The notes under the pieces are model-generated. The model made no database searches. It was not told where the DNA came from and was given only the letters and a program-made list of their open reading frames with translations. A program made the position numbers and the translations under genes. From Ochromonas danica (Eukaryota; Sar; Chrysophyceae; Chromulinales; Chromulinaceae), in assembly GCA_015146655.1 (NCBI GenBank), contig VKHL01000239.1, positions 1 through 23,422 of the forward strand: a DNA stretch of 23,422 nucleotides. Direction: 5' to 3'. Positions 1 through 6,489 of the stretch are shown here, one piece after another. Numbering within the stretch: position 1 is the first letter of the stretch; each line of letters opens with the position of its first letter.

Positions 1-64
1 TTTTTCGTGAACTCCACCTGAATGATTCTGAAGAAAGAATCATTCAGGTGGAGTTCACGAAAAA
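1..64. repeat. Perfect 29-bp inverted repeat (hairpin) at the window edge
   Basis: Positions 1-29 are the exact reverse complement of positions 36-64, with a 6-base loop (30-35, GAAGAA). The outer end is a T5/A5 pair. The left arm begins at the first base of the window, so the true repeat may extend further left. A perfect stem this long is not expected by chance. It could be the terminus of a small foldback or MITE-like element, a transcribed hairpin, or an assembly foldback artefact. No flanking target-site duplication can be assessed because the left flank is missing. Confidence 0.9.
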
Positions 65-430
65 GATAATTAAATAAAATCTACCTTTGCAGCATTTCAC
101 AGAAGAAAACCAATTCCGTTGCCTTCTATTATCCAATATTATCCAATATTATGAATGGTCTCTCTCTCTCTCCAGCAAGGTCTTCCCCCAGATTTATCCT
201 GGTCTTGCCACCAGATCGAAGCTGTGGGCGACTCGACTACCTGCTTTGCTTTCCTCCTCTGCTCCTCTCCTGATGTTTTCACCAGGCATCGTAACTATTT
301 GTTAACTTTGCTATGACCCTCTGTGGTCATATTACACCACTATTACAGTGGGGCTGTATATCCTACCCTTTCTTCATGTCATTCTTCATACTTGTTCTTC
401 CGATGAATTCGAACAACAATTCGAACCACA

Positions 431-571
431 AATTGCCTACCTGCAACACCTGGTTCAGACAAGAGCACCTAAATAGCTCATTTCCTAGACACTGAAGTTA
501 AAGTCTTTAGTATCCGGGAAACGAGCCGTTTATGTACTCTTTCCTGAACCAGGCGCTGCAGGTAGGCAATT
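431..571. repeat. 28-bp imperfect inverted repeat, arms 85 bp apart
   Basis: Positions 431-458 match the reverse complement of 544-571 at 26 of 28 bases. The two mismatches flank one shared base near the centre of the arms. Both arms carry the AATTGCCTACCTGCA core. Inside and just beyond the arms an 8-bp inverted pair (TCCTAGAC near 483-490, GTCTAGGA near 577-585) adds further complementarity, suggesting a degraded foldback structure. No coding content lies between the arms. Confidence 0.8.
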
Positions 572-780
572 GAATGGGTCTAGGAAGACTTCGCTAACCT
601 TCAAGGAACTGATCACCGCCTTCTTGATTTCATGAACTCATACCTGGTGACGACTGCCATTAGCAGGGATAGGGACAGTCTAATGTAATGCTTGCTTGGT
701 ATTGACCTCCCACATGTGATCGTTTGCACTAATAACTTGTCTTTGATTTTGGGTTCACAAACGCAAGTCATCGAGTCTCT

Positions 781-819
781 TTTGATAGCTTATAACCCCC
801 ATTTGATAGGTTATAACCC
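781..819. repeat. 18-bp direct repeat, period 21
   Basis: TTTGATAGCTTATAACCC at 781-798 recurs with one change (C to G) at 802-819. The two copies are separated by three bases. Function is unknown; it is a local duplication in noncoding DNA. Confidence 0.85.
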
Positions 820-897
820 TTTACAAAACTGACCCTATTCAGTGACTTGGGATTCCAAGGGTCAGTCAAATCCCAGTCAAATCAAATCAAGCATGCT

Positions 898-938
898 ATG
901 CTGTCTCAAGTTACAGTACCAACAAGTAAAACGTTACC

Positions 939-970
<32 letters not shown>

Positions 971-1149
971 TTTTGGCTGGTCTCAAGGCGCTGCTGTGGT
1001 ACAAACTCATTCCGCTGACATTTTTCACTTGTGAAGATAATTGGAATTGTCGTAATCATCGTAGAGTTACTGTTGACAACGTTATCGATATGAAGTTTTT
1101 GAAGTGGGCAAGAATGAATTTGGTTCAACATTTCAACTATAGGAGATGA
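898..1149 (+). CDS. Weakly supported hypothetical protein with a Q10 run
   Basis: This is an open frame of 83 residues from the first ATG. A run of ten glutamines (all CAG) occupies roughly residues 15-24. The following segment (starting VLAGLKALLWYKLIPLTFF) contains a short hydrophobic patch, then a Lys/Arg-rich tail ending NYRR. I do not recognise a family. No intron signals or promoter features support it. It could be an exon of a larger gene, a degraded ORF, or noncoding DNA carrying a CAG expansion. The codon pattern differs from the TCT/ACT/GCT-rich usage of the clear genes nearby. Confidence 0.22.
940..969 (+). repeat. (CAG)10 microsatellite
   Basis: Ten perfect CAG units lie in frame with the open frame that starts at 898, where they would encode Q10. 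Unlike the other trinucleotide runs in this window it is not inside a recognisable gene. Confidence 0.95.
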
Positions 1150-1417
1150 TGCTGATCAGCAAGACCTTTTTACTACCACACAGTAGTAGTAGTAGTAGTG
1201 GTTAACTTAGTAGTACTACCTACTGTATGTGAACTACCCAGTGCGTGGGGAGTAATAATACGTGTGTGTGTTTGTGTTAGTGTAATTAATGTGTTCTAAT
1301 AGACTATGTGTTAAGATCTTTCTTTCACTTTACATTGTTCCTTCCCTATTATTTACTACAAGAACCACCTACTAGACTAGCACACTACTGCACAACAAGG
1401 TAGTGCTACCCATTCTA
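1150..1417. other. Intergenic stretch with (AGT)n microsatellite
   Basis: This is AT-rich sequence lying 3' of the FAM210-like gene. It has about six AGT units (1182-1199), followed by a TAGTAGTACTACCTACTG segment that can fold back weakly. A TGCGTGGGG motif at about 1234 resembles the duplicated motif found upstream of the gene at 4167. No gene is seen. Confidence 0.5.
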
Positions 1418-2125
1418 TCATATACCGGTAGTAGCTGGCTGACCTTCACTACTGCTCCTACTCCTAACACTCCACCACCTCTTCTTGTTGCTACTGCTAC
1501 TGCTACTAGCACTACCCTCTTCTAGCTCCTCACTATGTCTACCATCTACTACATCACTACAACTCCTCCTCCTGCTGCTACCACTACTACTACCACTACT
1601 ACTATCTTGTCTTCTACTCGTCACCTTAGCTCCTGGTATCTTAGCTCCTGGCTCTGTTAGAGTACTAATACCACTACCACTACCAGTAGTAGCAGCAAGA
1701 GGTAGTCTCTTCGGGGTAGTGAAGGAAGGTAGTGTAGGTAGTGGTGGTAGCACTTCTACTAACTTAATCGTCACTACTACCTTAGTTGGTAAGGTAATGG
1801 GTCGGATTAACTTACGAAGACAAGATGATTCAACATAGGCTACCCCAAAGCGACTACCGAGGAAGTGCGATAAGAAGGGATTACTCTCAATAGAGCGAGA
1901 GACTAAGGCAGGCATACGTTGAGCCATTCGATCCAAAGGTTTCTTAAAGAAAGGATGAGTAGAGAGTGGGAGGCAATAGCAGAGAGACCAAGTCAAGGCT
2001 AGCATGAAGATTCCTAAGACTTCATGAATAAGGATTGCCTTAGGAATATCATCAGCTGTAAAGCCACGTTCATGAAGACGTTCTAGAAAGTTTTCACGCA
2101 TTCGAAAAGCTTTAGGTAACTTCAT
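1418..2125 (-). CDS. FAM210-like (DUF1279-type) membrane protein
   Basis: A 235-residue protein starting at the ATG at 2125 and ending in TGA. Residues 1-30 are charged and helical (RENFLERLHERGFTADDIPK). Residues about 32-53 form a hydrophobic segment (ILIHEVLGIFMLALTWSLCY). Residues about 92-122 (starting RFGVAYVESSCLRKLIRPIT) resemble the second half of the FAM210/DUF1279 domain, which in animals is mitochondrial. This layout of a His-containing first helix, then a gap, then an Arg/Pro helix is why I propose that family; the match is by pattern only. The C-terminal ~90 residues are a low-complexity Ser/Arg/Glu tail from trinucleotide repeats and are probably disordered. It diverges from the hydrolase at 2547 across 421 bp. 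No clear cleavable presequence is visible. Fold assignment is tentative; the gene itself is well supported. Confidence 0.6.
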   Translation of the reverse strand: MKLPKAFRMRENFLERLHERGFTADDIPKAILIHEVLGIFMLALTWSLCYCLPLSTHPFFKKPLDRMAQRMPALVSRSIESNPFLSHFLGSRFGVAYVESSCLRKLIRPITLPTKVVVTIKLVEVLPPLPTLPSFTTPKRLPLAATTGSGSGISTLTEPGAKIPGAKVTSRRQDSSSGSSSGSSRRRSCSDVVDGRHSEELEEGSASSSSSSNKKRWWSVRSRSSSEGQPATTGI

Positions 2126-2546
2126 GGTATTGAGGATTAGTCTATAGGACCTACTCTACTACTGTATGTTGTGATTGGTCTGCTAATTGACTGACTGATT
2201 GGCTCTGCTTTGCCTCACCATTGAGATGATGAGACAGAGAGACAACAGAGAGACAGAGAGGCTAGAGGAGGTGACTTGGTATAGTGAGAACAGTGAGATT
2301 TTATCCTGAAAAACAGACTTCTATAAGGTGTTAGAGGAAAGGAGGAGTTATAAGTCCAGATTTCTTACTATTGACTCTGATGAGGTAAAATGAAGGATGA
2401 TGCTATATTCAAAAAAACGCGTTTTATCGTTTCTTTGTTAACTTAAAGGAATCGTTAACTTAAGTCAATCTCTTGCCGCTCGCTCATATTCTTGAATATC
2501 CATCCCTTCCTTCCCTTCTTCCTCCTCACAGAGAGAAATAAATAAA
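2126..2546. promoter_or_regulatory. Divergent promoter region between FAM210-like and hydrolase genes
   Basis: 421 bp lie between two head-to-head start codons, so this must hold both promoters. A 12-bp palindrome AAAACGCGTTTT sits at 2414-2425, containing ACGCGT (the core of MCB-type cell-cycle elements in fungi; that role here is inference). Two copies of GTTAACTTAA lie at 2437-2446 and 2454-2463 with a 17-bp period. A purine-rich GAGACAGAGAGACA-type tract spans roughly 2228-2262. A CT-rich tract followed by AAATAAATAAAATG immediately precedes the hydrolase start. Confidence 0.55.
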
Positions 2547-3620
2547 ATGATCCTTCCCTTCACTCTTCTCTTTGTCATCATGACAATCATGTCTACTTCT
2601 TTTGCCTGTACTGATTTTTATATGAATTTCTCTAATTATAAGCTCTCAGGTCGTACTTTAGATCTAGGAGCTACCTCTAACTGGACTATCACTGTCTGGC
2701 CACGTGCTCATCATGCTAGTGATGTCCTGAAAACTCCTCTTGCTACCTGGTCATCTCCTTTAGGTGCTGTAGGCTTCTCAGGTAATTGGTTTGGGGATGA
2801 TATCTATGGTTTCCCTACTTTCTATGGAGATTCTTTAAATGAAAAAGGATTATCATGTTCTTTACTTGCTCTTGTGGGTACTCAATATGAAGCAAAAGCA
2901 CAAGATAAATTAAATATCTTTGCAGGTGTCTTTTGTCATTATGTTGCTACTAACTATGCCACGGTTAGTGAATTACACAAATCTCTAGATGAAATACGTA
3001 TCTGGGGTCCAGATGCTTTAGCCCAACATTTCATCGTAAGAGATGCAACAGGCCAATCTTTAGTTATTGAATGTGTGAATGGTGTTAAGCAAGTCTATCT
3101 TGATTCTAATAATGGAGAAGATGGATATGGTATAACAACCAATGAACCAACCTTTGATTGGCATTTAGAGAATATTGCTAATTATAAATGGAAAAGAACA
3201 TTATCACGTCAAGCTATTGCTACACCTGGTAATTTCTATCCTGATGAAAGATTTTTACGTACTTATATGATGAAGTCTGGTATGCAAGCTATTGGGTATT
3301 TCAATCCTAATGCTACTTTAACTTACCAAGAAGCTATTGGTCTAACCGCTCAGATTCTAAATGTTGTGAGTGTACCATTAGGTGAACAATATGGTACAGA
3401 TACAGGTGATAGTTCAGGTGAAGGAACCAATCCTGATCATACCTTATGGGCTGTCATTCGTGATCATGCTACCCCTGCTCTCTATTGGAGAGATTCTTTC
3501 AATCCTACTTTCCGTCGTCTTGTCTTAACTGATTTAGACTTCTCTTATAAGGCTCATCGTAAGGCAATTAAGTTACAAGATGGTCCTTATTTTGTGGATA
3601 TGAAAGATCAACTTCAATAA
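2547..3620 (+). CDS. Secreted choloylglycine hydrolase family (linear amide C-N hydrolase)
   Basis: A 357-residue intronless protein. Residues 1-20 are a hydrophobic signal peptide ending SFA, so cleavage exposes Cys21. That is the N-terminal nucleophile of this Ntn-hydrolase family (penicillin V acylase, bile salt hydrolase, NAAA relatives). Family signatures appear in order: GRTLDL with Arg36 and Asp39 at the usual spacing after the Cys; LNEKGLS (97-103); HFIVRDATGQSLVIE (161-175); TTNEPTFDWH with Asn199; PDERFLR near 232-238; and a C-terminal strand block (HTLWAVIRDHATPALYWRD). The length fits the bacterial-type enzymes. The protein likely hydrolyses amide bonds of N-acyl compounds in a lysosome or outside the cell; the substrate cannot be told from sequence. 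N-glycosylation sequons are present (for example NWT, NAT). The absence of introns and the bacterial-like family would fit lateral transfer, but codon use matches the neighbours. Confidence 0.9.
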   Translation: MILPFTLLFVIMTIMSTSFACTDFYMNFSNYKLSGRTLDLGATSNWTITVWPRAHHASDVLKTPLATWSSPLGAVGFSGNWFGDDIYGFPTFYGDSLNEKGLSCSLLALVGTQYEAKAQDKLNIFAGVFCHYVATNYATVSELHKSLDEIRIWGPDALAQHFIVRDATGQSLVIECVNGVKQVYLDSNNGEDGYGITTNEPTFDWHLENIANYKWKRTLSRQAIATPGNFYPDERFLRTYMMKSGMQAIGYFNPNATLTYQEAIGLTAQILNVVSVPLGEQYGTDTGDSSGEGTNPDHTLWAVIRDHATPALYWRDSFNPTFRRLVLTDLDFSYKAHRKAIKLQDGPYFVDMKDQLQ

Positions 3621-4166
3621 GTGAGATGACTTCTTCTCCTCCTCCTCCTACACTATCTGTGTGTGTGGGAGGTGACTTCTTCATTGGAAGATCATCATTA
3701 TTCTTGTCATTGTTATATGTATATGAAGCTGGACCTCACTGACTAGTCGCTATTCAGTGAGATGTCTTCTAGCTATCTGGCTTTCTGAGGCTCTGACTAT
3801 CTGGCTTTCTGGCAGAGGTATCCCTTCCCTCTCACTAGTAATGTAATAGTAGCACACTTCCTTGCAGTCAACACCTAGTTGGTAGAGGTAGAAGATAGTG
3901 GTAGAGAAGGAAGAGTAGGTATTAGCTTCTGTAATCCCCTTTACAGAACAATAACAACTACAACTACCCACCTTTTACATCAAAAAGCGAGTTAGTATTG
4001 TGATGCGTGGGAATTATCTGGTTGAAAGCGAGTTAGTATTACGGTGCGTGGGCGTCATAGTCCACACTGCCCCACCGCGCAGTGCATGAGAGGGCAGCAG
4101 TCAGTGAAAGGGCATCGATTGTTATTGAGACCATCTATCAACTATCTCTCTCCTGGTATTAATAAG
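3621..4166. promoter_or_regulatory. Intergenic region with duplicated 28-bp upstream motif
   Basis: There is no gene in this 546-bp gap. A 15-bp unit CTATCTGGCTTTCTG occurs twice (3773-3787 and 3797-3811). More notable is a 28-bp motif at 3984-4011 repeated at 4025-4052 (period 41). Both copies read AAAGCGAGTTAGTATT, then four variable bases, then TGCGTGGG. The copies sit 115-183 bp before the start codon at 4167, a position typical of tandem transcription-factor sites. An open frame on the minus strand at 3750-3971 has no ATG and was not accepted. Confidence 0.55.
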
Positions 4167-4809
4167 ATGTTTAGAAGATTAATCTATCGTTCTCTACCTT
4201 CTTGTTCTCTTCAACAAGTTCGTTCTAAAGTCACTTTTTCAGCAGCACATGCTCAAGATGGACCTAAAGAATACCTTCAATTCTTAGCAGACAAGAAGAA
4301 GTCTGTAAGTCACCTAGTACACTGTCTTTCTCTCTTTCTGTATCTGTCTTGACCACTCTTCTTCTTTGTCATACTAGGGACAATTTCTGGCTAATCGTGA
4401 TCTTCGTCATATCATTTTAAAAGCTAAAGAAGCCAAGGACTTCCAAACTGCTTATAATGCTGTTGTTCTTTATCAAGGTCAAAACTTTGACTTTAATGAA
4501 GAATTATGTAGTCATTTTGTTCAATTAGCTATTGAAAATCAGCGAGCCAAGCTAGCAGTCAACTTCTTTAAGAAGCCTGATGTTAGATTAGGAGCTTGGC
4601 TATCCAGAAAGCCTTTTAATGCACTCTTGGAAAATCTATTAGAAGGCAAAGATTATGCTAGCGTGGCTAATTTATTGAATGTTGTCAAAGCGAAAGGAAT
4701 ATCATATATAGTGGAAGAGAAGACTTTGGCAGATCTTGCAGCTATTGTGGAACAAGCAGAAGATAAGGAAGCTGTGGCTACTTTACAAGAAGCTCTTCAG
4801 AAGAAGTAA
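4167..4809 (+). CDS. Mitochondrial helical-repeat protein (one intron)
   Basis: Coding exons are 4167-4304 and 4378-4809, joined across a 73-bp intron (GTAAGT donor, CTAG acceptor, CT-rich 3' end) to give 189 residues. The N-terminus (MFRRLIYRSLPSCSLQQVRS) is Arg/Ser/Leu-rich without acids, a classic mitochondrial presequence. The rest consists of paired amphipathic helices (HIILKAKEAKDFQTAYNAVV, HFVQLAIENQRAKLAVNFF, LLEGKDYASVANLLNVVKAK, and an acidic helix ending EALQKK) resembling PPR/TPR-like or mitoribosomal scaffold proteins. I cannot name the protein. An earlier in-frame ATG at 4086 would add 27 residues; the later one is preferred because it places the presequence at the N-terminus. 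The gene converges on PIG-X with a 204-bp gap in which I see only a CT-rich tract. Confidence 0.75.
4305..4377 (+). other. Spliceosomal intron, 73 bp
   Basis: GTAAGT at the 5' end and ACTAG at the 3' end, with a CT-rich stretch before the acceptor. Removal joins Ser46 to Gly47 in phase 0. The intron contains an in-frame TGA (4350-4352), so retention would truncate the protein. Confidence 0.85.
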
Positions 4810-5013
4810 AACAACTGAGAATCTTTCTCATTTTCCCTCTTTCTCTCTCTCTCTCTTGCTTTCTTTCTCTTTTAGTATGGTAATATTACTGACTGAGAGT
4901 AGAAGAAATGATTGTGTGATATAAGAGATGAGCTTTTGTAATAGGATATGCCTGAGAAACGTCTCATAACTGTGTCCTTGTTAAGTCAAGGGCATATTGT
5001 ACTTGTCACAGAG

Positions 5014-6232
5014 TTAAGCTGTATTCTTTAGCTTAAAAATAAACAATAGTAATACCAGAGCGGAGGAGATAACGGCTGCCAGAGTGACCGTACTGACCAA
5101 AGGAAGATCTTCCATGCTACCAACTGGCATAAGGAAGGATATTTCATGTTGAGAAGGAATTCTATCTTCCAGCACATTAGAGGACTCTTGCATAATGATG
5201 ACAGGGTTATATCCACCGATCCATCTATTCCATTCTATCATCTGTGCTGCAGAACAAGCTGCAATAGGCAATGATGATGATGATCCTTGTCCCTTCATTG
5301 CTTCTTCTTCTATTCGATTATGGTGTGCTTGTAGTAATGATGTCAGATGGACACATCTAGGAACACGACCATCACTATTACTACCACTACTACTAGCACC
5401 ACCTACCTCAGCGGTAGTCTTTCCAAGATAACTCCTCTCTTGACAACGACGAGTATCAACTAATCGACCGTCTACTACTGATGGTCTTATGAAGACAAGA
5501 GGATAAGCAAGCTTCCTTTCTATTCTAGAATTGCTGATAGTGGATTGTGTTGCTGCTTGATGATACTGTTGATGAATAGGAAGAGAAAAGTTATGATGAA
5601 ATATGCAATCTCTTCTCTGAGAAGAAGAGGAACAAGAGGAAGAATGAGTACTATCTAAAGATAAGAACTCAATTCCTGTTAATCCTAGAGGAAGAATTAG
5701 TTCATGATCAAGAGAGAGATCTTCATAAGGTGCTCCATCACGAGGAATGGAGAGACGAATAGGTTGATGTTGCCAATTCCTCTAACAGGAGAAAGAGAAA
5801 GAGCATATAGTATAGGTTAGTATAGGTTAGAGTGAGTCATGAGACATCATTCAATAGTCAATGAGAGAGAGAGAGAAGCATGTGCTGGGATACTAGGATA
5901 CGAAGTGAAACTGAAAATTCAGTCTTCCTGAGCTGAAACAAGCCCCACAGACCAAATCTTTCACACCCTCCCTCACTCGAGTAGGAAGGTGTAGGTAAAG
6001 AAGAAGAAGAAGGAGAAGATCAATCACTTACTTCAAGTTCATAGTCATCGAAATAGAGTCCATTTGGCAGTTGAAACAGATAGAAGAGATCAATGACTTC
6101 ACTTTCGATTGGAAGAGAGAGATTCAAGCTCACTCTGATCATCTGATGCATACCTGAGCCTTCAGATATCTTTTCAATGCGTCCTTCTGAGTATCCAATG
6201 GGCATGATGGAACAAAAAAGGGAAGAACTCAT
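5014..6232 (-). CDS. PIGX: PIG-X / Pbn1-type subunit of GPI mannosyltransferase I
   Basis: Exons 6032-6232 and 5014-5781 are joined across a 250-bp intron (GTAAGT ... CTGTTAG) in phase 0, giving 322 residues. PIG-X stabilises the catalytic PIG-M subunit that adds the first mannose to GPI precursors in the ER lumen. Family features: LPNGLYFDDYELE just before the splice site (the PIG-X 'LP.GLY.D.YEL' block), FSLPIHQQYHQAA (the 'lPiH.RY' block), YPLVFIRPSVV, then MPVGSMEDLPLVSTVTL running into one C-terminal membrane helix (about 296-317) and a short basic tail. A Ser-rich insertion precedes the second block. The start is uncertain: the first ATG in the open frame is at 6232 and gives no signal peptide, although the family is a type I ER protein. 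The frame stays open upstream to about 6400 without an ATG. It is transcribed in tandem behind the CoA kinase-HAD gene. Confidence 0.8.
5782..6031 (-). other. Intron of PIG-X, 250 bp
   Basis: On the minus strand it begins GTAAGT and ends CTGTTAG after a CTTTCTCTTTCTCC pyrimidine tract. It is the longest intron resolved in the window and contains a tandem 10-bp repeat (TATAGGTTAG at 5811-5830 on the plus strand) and a purine/pyrimidine-rich GA run. Confidence 0.8.
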
Positions 6233-6272
6233 CTCCTTGACCTTTGATTGATGCCTTCCTGCTCTTATTAAC

Positions 6273-6282
6273 AAACGCGTTT
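6273..6282. promoter_or_regulatory. AAACGCGTTT palindrome upstream of PIG-X start
   Basis: A 10-bp palindrome lies 41 bp upstream of the PIG-X ATG at 6232. The same sequence occurs within the divergent promoter at 2415-2424 and twice inside the giant gene (15672-15681, 16594-16603). Here it may be a promoter or 5' UTR element. If translation of PIG-X begins further upstream, it would instead be coding (Thr-Arg-Leu). Confidence 0.4.
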
Positions 6283-6489
6283 TCTGTTCCACAAACGAGA
6301 GTTTTACCCAATCAGCCAGTTCAAGCGTAGGGAATTTAAGGGAATCCAAATGGTTTAGGGGGTCCAAGACTATACTTATAACATTTGGCGGAACCCGTTA
6401 GAGAGTCTATAATTGCTTATTAGTGCTTCAAGATCAAGATAGGTCACTATATCAATGTTACATCAGCATGTTACTGTACAAGTTGTAAT

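Larger units (their letters stand above)
65..897. other. Repeat-bearing stretch with no supported gene
   Basis: Only short open frames occur here (for example 87-305 and 313-495). They lack recognisable motifs and the codon pattern of the neighbouring genes. The stretch holds several small repeats: a 10-bp unit repeated about 2.5 times (127-152), two 12-bp units differing at one base (406-429), a dispersed inverted repeat (431-458 with 544-571) and an 18-bp direct repeat (781-819). It looks like intergenic or decayed mobile DNA, but no transposase, integrase or reverse transcriptase motif is visible. Confidence 0.5.

Noticed and set aside
1485-1838. Plus-strand Leu-rich frame opposite the FAM210-like gene
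   Set aside because: The poly-Leu is the complement of Ser/AGT triplets in the minus-strand gene's tail.
2418-2424. ACGCGT taken as a proven cell-cycle (MCB) promoter element
   Set aside because: Identical copies lie inside coding DNA, so a promoter role cannot be asserted from sequence alone.
3750-3971. Minus-strand 73-residue frame in the 3621-4166 gap
   Set aside because: It has no ATG start (only GTG), no motif, and contains a simple direct repeat.
4086-4166. Upstream in-frame ATG adding 27 residues to the mitochondrial protein
   Set aside because: The added segment does not look like a presequence, whereas the ATG at 4167 begins a textbook one; not excluded absolutely.
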